Part shown: piece by piece, positions 31,304 to 39,840 of the stretch
How the letters are laid out: every line of letters starts with the position of its first letter
Numbering within the stretch: position 1 is the first letter of the stretch
Assembly (NCBI GenBank): GCA_023150895.1
Contig: JAKLJY010000048.1
Coordinates: 1-57,018, forward strand
Source of the DNA: Myxococcota bacterium
GTDB lineage: Bacteria; Myxococcota_A; Bradymonadia; UBA7976; UBA1532
Direction of reading: 5' to 3'
DNA: 57,018 nucleotides
Notes under the pieces: model-generated
Seen by the model: only the letters and a program-made list of their open reading frames with translations
Databases searched by the model: none
Told to the model about the DNA's origin: nothing
Program-made: the position numbers and the translations under genes

Positions 31304-32521
31304 CTACCCCCGCGTCGCCCGGGGATCGAGCACGACCTCATCCCCGTCGAGCACCGGCTCGGCGTCCGCCGGCAGGGTGTCGCCATCCCACGTGATGCCC
31401 TTGTCGCGGTTGGCGTAGACCCACTCGGGGCGCGCTTCGAGCTCCCGCGCAATCCGGGCGAGTTCCTCGTCGAGCCACCGCGGGTTGGCCTTGAGACGTT
31501 CCCGAATGCCGCTCTCGAGGTAGGCCTTGGTCTCGGGTGAATTGGCGTAGTAGCGCAGATAAGCGTTGTAGCGGAACAGACGCTTGAGCCGGTGAAGATC
31601 CTTGGGCCCCGTCGGCAGCGGGATGAGCTCGACGGAGTTCTTGCCGCTCGCCTCCCGCTGATCGAGCCGGTCGAGCACGAGGTCGAGGCTGATCGCGAGC
31701 TGATCGGGGCTGCAGAACGTCTGAAAGTCATCGTAGAGCAGGCGCATGACGGCCCGCGCCTCTTCGAGGGGCAGCGTGGCCTGGCGCTCTCGCCCCATGC
31801 GCCGCAGCAGCAGCATGAAGGGCACGGGCTGGTTGCCCGTCTGTGCGATGACCTCGGGCGGGCGAAAGTCCGGCTGCCGGTAGGGGAAGTGTCGCGGATT
31901 GATGACGTCGAAGCCGCCGCGGCCGTAGAAAAGAATGCGCTGCCAGGAGATGCGCTCCTCGGGCGTGAAGAACTCCATCTCGGCGCACAGGTCGACCGTC
32001 ATGCCGAAGTGTTTGCCCGGTGCGTCGGGCTGCGGGAGTCGAATGAGTCCGCGGGCGTGGAGGTCCGCCATGAACTGGTGCGCCACGTCGAGCGGCGCAA
32101 TGCGCAGCCAGTACGAGAGGACCGTGCCCCGGGCCTCGGGCAGCATGTAGATGTGCGACAGATAGACGAGACACAGATCGGGGTCGTACGACGGATTGAT
32201 GAGCACGGTGCCATCACGCACGCCCCGCAGGTTGCCGTCGCGGTCCCGGGCCACGAACATGAAATACTTGAAGAACGTCCCCGCCGCGTTGGGCTCGAAC
32301 GGATCGTCATCGAGGAAGTTGCGGATGGCCTCGATGGGCTCCATCTCGCCGTGGACGCCGAAACAATCCCAGAGCAGGCCGAACGCGCGCTCGAAGTCCG
32401 GATCGCGATGACTCTCGATCGCGTAGATCTCGAAGGGGCGCGTCTCGCGCTCGATCATCTCCACCACGTCGGCGTGGTAGAGGTCTTTCATGCACAGGCG
32501 GATGCGACGTCGTGTGCTCAC
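31304..32521 (-). CDS. Stand-alone homologue of the GNAT-like domain, degenerate acetyl-CoA motif
   Basis: 405 residues from a GTG at 32521, which has GGAG at good spacing; an ATG at 32491 lacks a ribosome site. Residues 30-305 align along their length with the N-terminal domain of the fusion at 29017: FGLLWDCFGVHGEM vs AYAVLDAWFGVRGEL, LFYGRGGFDVINPRHFPY vs IAYGRAGFRAIDPRCLPH, PVPFMLLLRRMGRERQATLP vs PLPLLAVVRHVGHEDAPTLP, and VELIPLP vs VPLLPLP. The motif A region is MLPEARGTVLSYWL, lacking the glycine pattern. About 100 extra C-terminal residues (RRLKANPRWLDEEL-type helices) are unique. It converges on the fusion gene with 19 bases between. Function unknown; perhaps a non-catalytic or regulatory paralogue. 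Confidence 0.8.
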   Translation of the reverse strand: MSTRRRIRLCMKDLYHADVVEMIERETRPFEIYAIESHRDPDFERAFGLLWDCFGVHGEMEPIEAIRNFLDDDPFEPNAAGTFFKYFMFVARDRDGNLRGVRDGTVLINPSYDPDLCLVYLSHIYMLPEARGTVLSYWLRIAPLDVAHQFMADLHARGLIRLPQPDAPGKHFGMTVDLCAEMEFFTPEERISWQRILFYGRGGFDVINPRHFPYRQPDFRPPEVIAQTGNQPVPFMLLLRRMGRERQATLPLEEARAVMRLLYDDFQTFCSPDQLAISLDLVLDRLDQREASGKNSVELIPLPTGPKDLHRLKRLFRYNAYLRYYANSPETKAYLESGIRERLKANPRWLDEELARIARELEARPEWVYANRDKGITWDGDTLPADAEPVLDGDEVVLDPRATRG

Positions 32522-32580
32522 GGGGGCTCCGCGGGCCGACCGGCCCGGAGTTCACACCTTGCCAGAGGCCGCGCTCGAAG

Positions 32581-33753
32581 TCATTCCACCTCTTCGAGGC
32601 GCGTGACGGCATCGTCGGCGCCGAGGCGTCGTATCCCCGGGTTCTGCGCGCCGGGTCCCTCGATCAGGGCGAGGTCGTGGCGGCTCAGGTCGAAGAAGTC
32701 GGCATTCTCGGGGGTCCGGTCCCGCGTCTGCAGCTCGAGGCGTCGCAGGGCCCCGTCGGCGCAGACCTCGAGTTCGCTGCGCCCCTTGGCGTCCGTGCGC
32801 GCGCCCATGACTCGCGCGAGCAGCCGCCCGGCACCGGGCGTGGGCGCGGAAGCGGAGGGCTCGCCGGCCGCGGGCGAGAGCACGAACCACGTCGCCTTCA
32901 GCACCTCGCGTCGCAAGCCGGTCGCGCGGTCGACGGCCTGGAGGTAGGCCGGCCGCTCGAAGTGCCACTCACCGTGGCACCAGCCATCCGCGCTCGCCAA
33001 CGCCGGGCACGGCCCCGCCGCCGGGCACGGGGCCAATACGTGCCAGCCCGTCGCGACGGCCCGGTCCCGCAGCGCGAGAACCCGGCGCGACTCCGCCGCC
33101 GACGCGGGTTCGAGGACGATCAGGCACCCGCGCGGGGCGAGCCAACCGCGCACGCGGTCGAGCAGCGCCGCGTCGCCCGCGGGCGGTAGCTCATTGACGA
33201 CGTTGAGACACAAGATCAGGTCGAACGGACCGGCGACGTCCGTCGCCGGGGCCGGCGTCACCGGTGGGGTCCGCAGATCGAGAATCGCCGTCTCGAGGGG
33301 AAACGCCAGCGCCGCAAACAGCGCCGCCGCGGCCTGCGTCGCCTCTCGCAGCGCGTCCGTCGCGGTCAGGTGCCACGTCTCGCCGCGTTCGGCGGCCCAG
33401 AGGGCGAGCCCCGCGACCCCGGTCCCCGGTCCGCACCCGACCTCGAGGGCGCGCCCCCCCCCGGCCGGCAGGCGCCCCTGCGCGGCGAGTCGGTCGAGCA
33501 CGGGAAAGAGCTTCGGCGCGTTGGTGGCGAGGTAGTAGGCGCGATAGGCGGCCCGCAGCTCGGGATCGCGCAGATAGGCCCCGAAACCCGCGCGCTCCCG
33601 GGTGAGGCCCCGATTCAGCCGCGCGACCCCCGCGGCGATGCGCCGGACCACCGGGCCGCCGTCGAGGGGCCCGCCCTCGAGCCTCGAAAGCGCCTCGACG
33701 AGGCGGGGGGGCAGGCGGAGCGTCGGGCCGGCGCGGCGGGCGTTTCGGGTCAT
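32581..33753 (-). CDS. Rsm22-family small-ribosomal-subunit methyltransferase-like protein
   Basis: 390 residues from the ATG at 33753. A SAM-binding loop RALEVGCGPGTGVAGLALW and motif IV-like FDLILCLNVVNELP mark a class I methyltransferase. The later block CPAAGPCPALASADGWCHGEW, then HFERPAYLQ, matches Rsm22/METTL17 proteins, in which clustered cysteines bind an Fe-S cluster. In mitochondria this protein assists small-subunit assembly. The bacterial role is little known. Residues GCLIVLEPASAAESRR are also family-typical. The gene is separated by 59 bases from the GNAT homologue and could be its upstream operon partner. No link to the amine island is evident. Confidence 0.85.
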   Translation of the reverse strand: MTRNARRAGPTLRLPPRLVEALSRLEGGPLDGGPVVRRIAAGVARLNRGLTRERAGFGAYLRDPELRAAYRAYYLATNAPKLFPVLDRLAAQGRLPAGGGRALEVGCGPGTGVAGLALWAAERGETWHLTATDALREATQAAAALFAALAFPLETAILDLRTPPVTPAPATDVAGPFDLILCLNVVNELPPAGDAALLDRVRGWLAPRGCLIVLEPASAAESRRVLALRDRAVATGWHVLAPCPAAGPCPALASADGWCHGEWHFERPAYLQAVDRATGLRREVLKATWFVLSPAAGEPSASAPTPGAGRLLARVMGARTDAKGRSELEVCADGALRRLELQTRDRTPENADFFDLSRHDLALIEGPGAQNPGIRRLGADDAVTRLEEVE

Positions 33754-33828
33754 GAGGACCGGATCATCGCACGGATCCTCGCATCGACGGAACACCGGGC
33801 GCTCCGGGGCGTGTTACCCTGCGCGCCC

Positions 33829-35061
33829 ATGCCGCGCCGCGTCGCCCCCACCCTTCGTCGACTCGCCCTGCCCGTCCTCGGTGCGTGCGTGGTGGCGTGC
33901 GATCCGCTGGCGGTCGCCCCCGGCGCGGGCGGGCTCACGAACGCCCACGGGCCGCCCGTCCTGCCCGCCATCGAGTTCGCTTTCGGGAGCGCCCCGCCCG
34001 CCGAACGCCAGCCGCACTTCACGCCCCCCGCCTGGGCGGCCCTCGCCGCGCTCGCTCCGGACGCGCCGGGGTTCCTGGCGGTCTCCGACCTGCGCTACGT
34101 GGACGAAGACCGGCGGGCCGGCGAGGTCGACCTCGAGATCGACCATTGGCCGATCTCGCTCTCGTTCGAGGCGGCGGTGACACCCGAGGGCGTCCGGATC
34201 ACCACGGTGGACGCCGACGCGAGCTACTGGCGGCACCGGGCCCTCCTCGATCCCGGCGGGCTGCCGCGCGCCGGCACGGCCCGCCCCTGGCAAGGTGGCC
34301 TCAACGGCCACGACGCCGCGGGTCGCCCGACGGCCTCGGTCCTCGTCCTGGCGACGACGGCCGGTCTCGAGGTCGACGGCGGGGCGCCCCTGCCGGCCGA
34401 GCCGGCCCGCATCGTCGACGCCCTGCGCCTCGCGGCCGCACGCCGGACGCGCATGGCCGAGGAGGCCCACGCGACGGCGCGCCTGCAGGTTGCCTTCGGC
34501 CTGCCGCGGGACACACCTGCGCCCCTCTTGCCGCAGCTCATGCGCTGGGCGCGAGAGGCCGGGCTCGACGAGCACCTGGTCCTCGTCCGCGGGCCCGACG
34601 GCGGGCCGGGCGTGCTGTCGCTGCCGTCCACCCCGGCGACCCCCGTGACGGGACTGCCCGTCGGCACGTCGCCTGCCTGCGCGCCGGAGATTGCGGCGCC
34701 CCCTCCGCGCAAGGGACGCCGCGTGCGAAAGGCGCCGCCTCCCCCGCCGCCACCGCCCCAGGCGCTGACCTGCCAGCCGGCGTTCGCGCCCTATCTTCTG
34801 CTCGGTCCGGCCCCTGGCGGGTGGGTGCTCGAAGGCGGGGGCGAGCGCGTCGCCCTCGGTGACCTCGCGCAGGCGGCGGTCCCCGAACACATCGGCCCGC
34901 GCATCACCCATCTGCGAACGACCCACCCGGGGCGGGTGGGCCTCCGCCTCCGCACCGGGCCTTCCCAGACACACGGCGACGTCGTCGCGCTCCTCGACGC
35001 CGTCCGAAGCGCGGCGCCGGAGTTGCCCGCCCTGCCCGAGCACGACGAGGGGTTGCCATGA
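33829..35061 (+). CDS. Hypothetical lipoprotein with polyproline tract
   Basis: 410 residues from the ATG at 33829. The signal peptide MPRRVAPTLRRLALPVLGAC is followed by a lipobox ending VVAC (Cys27). The mature protein is Pro- and Ala-rich with a run of nine prolines in the middle (KAPPPPPPPPP), and a C-terminal domain ITHLRTTHPGRVGLRLRTGP then GDVVALLDAVRSA that recalls ExbD-like periplasmic folds. No catalytic motif is seen and the family is not recognised. It overlaps the next lipoprotein gene by ATGA, so the two probably work together in the envelope. Confidence 0.75.
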   Translation: MPRRVAPTLRRLALPVLGACVVACDPLAVAPGAGGLTNAHGPPVLPAIEFAFGSAPPAERQPHFTPPAWAALAALAPDAPGFLAVSDLRYVDEDRRAGEVDLEIDHWPISLSFEAAVTPEGVRITTVDADASYWRHRALLDPGGLPRAGTARPWQGGLNGHDAAGRPTASVLVLATTAGLEVDGGAPLPAEPARIVDALRLAAARRTRMAEEAHATARLQVAFGLPRDTPAPLLPQLMRWAREAGLDEHLVLVRGPDGGPGVLSLPSTPATPVTGLPVGTSPACAPEIAAPPPRKGRRVRKAPPPPPPPPQALTCQPAFAPYLLLGPAPGGWVLEGGGERVALGDLAQAAVPEHIGPRITHLRTTHPGRVGLRLRTGPSQTHGDVVALLDAVRSAAPELPALPEHDEGLP

Positions 35062-35918
35062 GGCGGGTCGCCCTCGGTGTGCTCGCGGGGTGGCTCGTGC
35101 TCGGTGCCTGCGACGAGCGCCTCGATGATCCCGAGCCGGCGGTGGGGGCGGATGCCGAAAGCACCGCACGCCTGCTCCTGACCGACGAACTCTTCGCACC
35201 GCCCGAGAAGCTGCGCCGTCTGTTCGCCACCGAGCACGCCCCGGAGGACTTTCCCCTGCGCATGACCGCCGAGGGGCCGAATGAGCTCGCCGGGGCCCGA
35301 ATCGACCGCCTGCGCATGGTCGACGGCCGCGCGGTCGTGGAGGCGCGGGTCACGCTCGGCGGGCGGGCGCAGGTCTTCACCTTCTGGCTCGAACGTCACG
35401 AGGGTGCCTGGCGCGTGGCCGGCTGGCTCCCCGCTCCGCGCCCCCTCCCCGAGGCCGCGGCGCCGGTTGCCCGCACGCCGCCCGACCCCCCCCCGGCCCT
35501 GCTCGGCGCCGTCTTCCGGGCGGCCCACCCGGTCCATACGCTGCCCCTCGTGGAGGTCCCGCGGGCCGGCGCGACCTCCGAGCCCCCGGCCGTGGTCGTC
35601 CGTTTCAAAGAGCTCGTCGTCGTCGGCGACTGTCGCGAGGCGGCCGTCGATGCGGCCCTGGCCCACGCGCGCGGCGCCCTCGAGGCCTGTCATCAGGGGG
35701 CGACGGGCAAGGACGCGCCGAAGTCCGGGCGCCTCACGTTCCAGTTGACCTACACACCGAAATCGCCCGAGCCGGCCGTCGCGCTGAAAGAGACGACCCT
35801 GCTCCTGCCGGGTCTGTCCGATTGCGCGACGGCGGCGCTCTCGGCCGCCCGCCTCGAAGGCAAGGACTGCCTCGCGACGGTCCCCGTGCTGTTCGGGCCC
35901 GCGCCCGCTACTCCGTGA
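35058..35918 (+). CDS. Hypothetical lipoprotein with AgmX/PglI-like C-terminal domain
   Basis: 286 residues from the ATG at 35058. The signal peptide MRRVALGVLAGWLVLGAC ends in a lipobox with Cys18. Residues 35-125 form a small domain (LLLTDELFAPPEKLRRLF, FTFWLERHEGAWRVAGWLP) resembling NTF2-like or DUF folds. The C-terminal 90 residues (CREAAVDAALAHARGALEAC, GRLTFQLTYTP, LPGLSDCATAAL) have the paired-Cys helix-sheet pattern of AgmX/PglI C-terminal domains found in myxobacterial motility proteins. This is a tentative resemblance. Translationally coupled to the preceding lipoprotein; its last 11 bases overlap the convergent aldehyde dehydrogenase gene. Confidence 0.72.
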   Translation: MRRVALGVLAGWLVLGACDERLDDPEPAVGADAESTARLLLTDELFAPPEKLRRLFATEHAPEDFPLRMTAEGPNELAGARIDRLRMVDGRAVVEARVTLGGRAQVFTFWLERHEGAWRVAGWLPAPRPLPEAAAPVARTPPDPPPALLGAVFRAAHPVHTLPLVEVPRAGATSEPPAVVVRFKELVVVGDCREAAVDAALAHARGALEACHQGATGKDAPKSGRLTFQLTYTPKSPEPAVALKETTLLLPGLSDCATAALSAARLEGKDCLATVPVLFGPAPATP

Positions 35919-37488
35919 TGAGACAGCGGCTCTGTTCGCGCATGAACTGCGCGACGTAGTAGGGCCCGCAGCCGCCCTTGCCCGTCGAGCCGGAGCCCTT
36001 CCAGCCGCAGAAGGGCTGCGCACCGGGCCAGGCACCCGTCGTCGCGCCACTGCGCTTGTTCACGTAGGTCACGCCGGACTCGATTTCGTCCCAGAACTGT
36101 TCGATCTCTTCGGTTTTCGCGGAGTAGAAGCCCGCCGTCAGACCGTACTCGGCCTGATTGGACTCATGGAGGGCCTGTTCGAGCGAGTCGACGGTGCCGA
36201 CCGTGAGCAGCGGCAGGAAGAACTCCTCGCGGAAGTAATGCGAGTCGAGCGGCGCGCGCACGATCGTCGGCGCGGCGAAGAAGCCCCGGTCGAGCTCGCC
36301 CCCCCGCAGCCGCTCGCCGCCGGCGAGGACCTCGTAGTGTTCGCGGGCGTAGGCCGAGAGCGTCTCGAATTTCCGGAGCGCGCGCTCGTTGATGACCGGG
36401 CCGAGGTAGACCTCGCGCCGGGTGGGATCACCGACGACGATCTTCTGCGTGCGTGCGACGAGTTTCTCGGTGAACGCCGCCGCGACGTCGCGGTGAACGT
36501 AGACGCGCGAACAGGCCGAGCACTTCTGTCCCTGAAGACCGAAGGCCGAGCGCATGACCCCCTCGGCGGCCATGTCGAGGTCCGCCGAGTCCATGACGAT
36601 CGTCGGGTTCTTGCCCCCGAGCTCGAGCAGGCAGGGCTTCACCCACCGGCTCGACAGACCGGCGTACATGCGCAGGCCGACCTCTTTCGAGCCGGTGAAG
36701 ACGACGCCGTCCGTCAGCGGGTGCTGCCAGAGCGGATCGCCGATGACCGAGCCCGAGCCGGTGACGTAGTTGAACACACCGGCCGGCACGCCGGCGTCGC
36801 GGTAGATCTCGTAGAGCTTCAGCCCCGTCCAGGGGGTGTCCTGCGCGGGCTTGTAGACGACCGTATTGCCGGCGAGGAGCGCCGCCGAAGACATGCCGGC
36901 CGACAGCGCCGCGGGGAAGTTGAACGGGGCGATACACGCGAACACGCCGAACGGGCGCAGGACGTCCGTGTTGCGCTCGATGGGCGTGATGCGGTTCATG
37001 TCCCGGATGAAGCCATTGGCCTGCTCCATCTGATCGGCGTAGTAGTCCATCAGATCGGCGGACTCTTCCGCGTCGCCGAGGGCCTCGAGCCGGTTCTTGC
37101 CGACCTCGATGGCCATGACCGCGGCGAGCTCGAACTTGCGCTGCCGGGTCAGGCGGGCCGCCTGCCGGATGATCGCGACGCGTTCGTGCCAGGGCGTGCG
37201 CCGCCAGCGGGCCTTCTGCGCCGCCGCGGACTCGATGGCCGCGCCGGCGAGCTCGGCCGTCGCCGCGGCGAAGTGGCCGAGCACGACGGAGATGTCGATG
37301 GGCGAGATGTCCTTCATCGACGGCAACGGCGACGTCACCGGGCGGTGGTCGATGTAGAGCGGGTGCTCCGCCCCGGCCTCGCCCCGGACCTTCGCGAGCG
37401 CGAGGTCGAAGAGCTGGTGCGCGGCCTCCATGTCGGCCGCTTGCGAGGTGTAGGTGATGCGGACGTCTTCGGGTTTCGGCAGCGTCAT
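35908..37488 (-). CDS. P5C dehydrogenase-type semialdehyde dehydrogenase
   Basis: 526 residues from the ATG at 37488, two bases after the stop of the lysine-dehydrogenase-like gene. It has the aldehyde dehydrogenase core with pyrroline-5-carboxylate dehydrogenase character: IAPFNFPAALSAGMSSAALL, FTGSKEVGLRMYAGL, LELGGKNPTIVM (base Glu), LQGQKCSACSRVYVH (catalytic Cys), EEFFLPLLTVG and GGCGPYYVAQFMREQSR. This type oxidises glutamate gamma-semialdehyde; with its operon partner it more likely acts on 2-aminoadipate 6-semialdehyde to give 2-aminoadipate. Length is near the usual 540 of free P5C dehydrogenases. A proline-degradation role is possible, but no proline dehydrogenase is nearby. Confidence 0.88.
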   Translation of the reverse strand: MTLPKPEDVRITYTSQAADMEAAHQLFDLALAKVRGEAGAEHPLYIDHRPVTSPLPSMKDISPIDISVVLGHFAAATAELAGAAIESAAAQKARWRRTPWHERVAIIRQAARLTRQRKFELAAVMAIEVGKNRLEALGDAEESADLMDYYADQMEQANGFIRDMNRITPIERNTDVLRPFGVFACIAPFNFPAALSAGMSSAALLAGNTVVYKPAQDTPWTGLKLYEIYRDAGVPAGVFNYVTGSGSVIGDPLWQHPLTDGVVFTGSKEVGLRMYAGLSSRWVKPCLLELGGKNPTIVMDSADLDMAAEGVMRSAFGLQGQKCSACSRVYVHRDVAAAFTEKLVARTQKIVVGDPTRREVYLGPVINERALRKFETLSAYAREHYEVLAGGERLRGGELDRGFFAAPTIVRAPLDSHYFREEFFLPLLTVGTVDSLEQALHESNQAEYGLTAGFYSAKTEEIEQFWDEIESGVTYVNKRSGATTGAWPGAQPFCGWKGSGSTGKGGCGPYYVAQFMREQSRCLITE

Positions 37489-37490
37489 CG

Positions 37491-38669
37491 TCAGAACTCC
37501 TTGGGGGTGGAGAAGGCGACCTTGTATTCGATGCCCCGGCGGGCGACCTCGTCCATGACGGCGCGGGCCGTCGGGGCGGCGTCGAGCAGGCGGGCCTCGA
37601 GCGCCCGGGCGCCCGGCTGCACGCGACCCTGCGCGATCATCTCCATCATGATGGCACAGTGCCACCCGGTGAGGCGCTCCATCCCGGTGAAGCCGGTCGC
37701 CGGGTCGAACTGGTCGCGCAGCGTGACCACGACGCGCGTCGGGTCGCCGCCGAGCGTGCCCTCGGCGCGGCAGTGCATGATGCACATGTCTTCGAACGAG
37801 GGGCGCGTCAGGTGTTTCGCGAGCAGCATGTGATAGAACTCGCGGGGCACGATGGACCGGCCCTGGAACTCGACGGGCGTCTCACTGAACAGACCGAGGG
37901 CCTTGAACGCCGAGAACCAGGTGTGATGCCCGGGCAGGCGCAGAATGCGCGTCTCGAACGTCTGCACGCGGCCCTCGAAGGACCACGGCGCCGTCGAACC
38001 GCCGGCGGCGATGAAGCTCTCATACGTGCCGAGCTCGCCCAGGTCCTCGGTGCGCAGCCCGCTGAGGGCCTCAACCTCGACGATGCGTCCGTCGCGCAGC
38101 AGCGGCACCATGCCGTCGTACTCGTTCGTCAGCCCGTTGAGGTGGAAACCGCACAGGTAGTTCCACGGGGGCTCCGGGTGCTGCGGCAGACCCGCGTCGG
38201 CCATGTACAGGGCCCGCGTCTCGTCGAGGTGCTCCATCGCGAAGACGGCGAGCACGTTGACGAGACCGGGGCCCATGCCGCAGTCCGGCAGGAGGACCAC
38301 CCCCGCCGCGCGCGCGTCGGCGTCGAGGGCGAGCTGCTCGCGGACGACGTCCGTGTTGCCGCCCATGTCGACGAAGTGCCGACGCGTCTCGATGGCGAGC
38401 TTCGAGAGCGCGACGTTGAAGTAGTACGGGACGGCGGACAGGACGACCTCCGCCTCGAGCATGGCCGCGCGAACGCCGGCCGTGTCGTCGGCAGAGAGCG
38501 CCATCGGCTGGCAGAGTTCGCGGCCGAGCAGGCCGTTGATGCGGGTCGCCGCGGCCTGCGCGACGGCGACGTCGCGATCGGCGAGGACGATGACGGTGGC
38601 GCCTTCACGACCGAGGTCGTAAGCACAGGCGGCGCCCTGACGGCCGGCGCCGATGATGAGGTAACGCAT
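37491..38669 (-). CDS. Saccharopine dehydrogenase-fold enzyme, lysine 6-dehydrogenase-like
   Basis: 392 residues from the ATG at 38669 with AGGAG six bases before; the GTG at 38675 is too close to that site. The N-terminal NAD motif is MRYLIIGAGRQGAACAYDLG. Similarity to Geobacillus-type L-lysine 6-dehydrogenase is recognisable in GVVLLPDCGMGPGLVNVLAV, LPQHPEPPWNYLCGFHLNGL, LGTYESFIAAGGSTAPWSFE and the RLPGHHTWF block. That enzyme oxidises lysine to allysine with NAD+. The coupled semialdehyde dehydrogenase downstream fits this, giving a lysine to aminoadipate route. Other members of the fold use saccharopine or carboxynorspermidine, and the polyamine context keeps the latter open. Confidence 0.78.
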   Translation of the reverse strand: MRYLIIGAGRQGAACAYDLGREGATVIVLADRDVAVAQAAATRINGLLGRELCQPMALSADDTAGVRAAMLEAEVVLSAVPYYFNVALSKLAIETRRHFVDMGGNTDVVREQLALDADARAAGVVLLPDCGMGPGLVNVLAVFAMEHLDETRALYMADAGLPQHPEPPWNYLCGFHLNGLTNEYDGMVPLLRDGRIVEVEALSGLRTEDLGELGTYESFIAAGGSTAPWSFEGRVQTFETRILRLPGHHTWFSAFKALGLFSETPVEFQGRSIVPREFYHMLLAKHLTRPSFEDMCIMHCRAEGTLGGDPTRVVVTLRDQFDPATGFTGMERLTGWHCAIMMEMIAQGRVQPGARALEARLLDAAPTARAVMDEVARRGIEYKVAFSTPKEF

Positions 38670-38787
38670 GAACACTCCTGGGCGATTGGCACCGGGGACG
38701 GCGCCGGAGGGGTCGGCATCCTACCGCCGTTCCCCGCGGCTGCACAGGGGGTCCGGCGCGGCGATTTCCGACGCGGGCCGGAGGGGA

Positions 38788-39840
38788 TCACCCGTGGCGG
38801 TGGCGGTGGTGCGCGTCGGGGACGTGCGGGTGCGCGTGCGTCACGGCCTCGTGCCGGTGGGGGTGCGCGTGCGGCTCGGGGCCGGCATCGCCGTCGTGTG
38901 CGTGCTGATGGTGGGCGTCGTGCATGTGGACGTGGTCGTGCTCGAGGGGCTCATGCGTATGCGAATGGTCATGCCGCTCTCGGCGCAGAATCACCACGCC
39001 GAGCACCATGAAGGCTGCCCCTGCCCCCTCGACCAGGCCGGGGCGGTCCCCGAGCAAGGGGATGGACAGCGCCGCGCCCAGAAACGGTGCGGTGGCGAAG
39101 TAGGCCGCCTCCCGGGCCGCCCCCAGAGCCCGCAGGGCCTGCATGTCCAGGACGAGGCTGAGACCGTACCCGAGCGCCCCGACGACCGCCGCCCCGGCCA
39201 GGACCTCGGGCGCCGGGAAGACCTCGCCGAGCATCATCGCCAGAACGAGATTGCCCGCGCCCGCGGCCGCCGTCTTGACCCGCACGACGGCAATCGGGTC
39301 CCGCAGGCTCAGCCGTTGACACAGATTGTTGTCGAACCCCCAACACAGACACGCGCCGGCGAGGCAGGCGACCCCCACCGGATCGGCGGTGAGCCCGGTC
39401 GACGAGAGACCCGCCGCGTCGCCGCCGCCGAGCACCGCCGCGCCGAGCACGATGGCCAGCGCCGCCGTGGCTTCGCGCCGGGCCAGATGCTCACCGAAAA
39501 GCGTCACAGCGAGCAGCATCGTGAACGGCGCTTCGAGGTTGAGCAGCAGCGACCCGACCAGTCCGGAGACGCGTTCGAGACCCGTCAGCATGAGCACCGG
39601 CCCGAGCCCCCCGCCGAGGAAAACGACACCGAGGAGCGGCAGGACGTCGGCACGCTGCAGCGGCGCCTCGCGGGGCGCAACCGGCCGCACGGCCGCATAG
39701 ATCGACAGCGCGATGGCGGCAAAGAGGTACAGAAGGCCCGCCAGGACGAGGGGCGAGCACCCGGGCAAAAGCACCTTCGCCAACGGTGCGCTCGCCCCGA
39801 AGAGAGCGGCCGCCGAAAGACCCTGAACGACCCCGTTCAC
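38788..39840 (-). CDS. DMT (EamA) permease with His-rich metal-binding tail
   Basis: 350 residues from a GTG at 39840 that overlaps the RND-pump stop (GTGA). Ten hydrophobic helices in two EamA repeats (start QGLSAALFGASAPLAKVLL; second GVACLAGACLCWGFDNNLCQ). The last 65 residues are cytoplasmic and hold about 23 histidines in HDH, HTH, HVHMH, HAHPH runs, a likely Zn/Ni/Cu/Co-binding tail. DMT permeases move amino acids, sugars or metals; the tail and the position at the end of a metal-efflux operon point to metal handling. No member of this exact layout is known to me. It is the sixth and last gene of the operon. Confidence 0.87.
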   Translation of the reverse strand: MNGVVQGLSAAALFGASAPLAKVLLPGCSPLVLAGLLYLFAAIALSIYAAVRPVAPREAPLQRADVLPLLGVVFLGGGLGPVLMLTGLERVSGLVGSLLLNLEAPFTMLLAVTLFGEHLARREATAALAIVLGAAVLGGGDAAGLSSTGLTADPVGVACLAGACLCWGFDNNLCQRLSLRDPIAVVRVKTAAAGAGNLVLAMMLGEVFPAPEVLAGAAVVGALGYGLSLVLDMQALRALGAAREAAYFATAPFLGAALSIPLLGDRPGLVEGAGAAFMVLGVVILRRERHDHSHTHEPLEHDHVHMHDAHHQHAHDGDAGPEPHAHPHRHEAVTHAHPHVPDAHHRHRHG

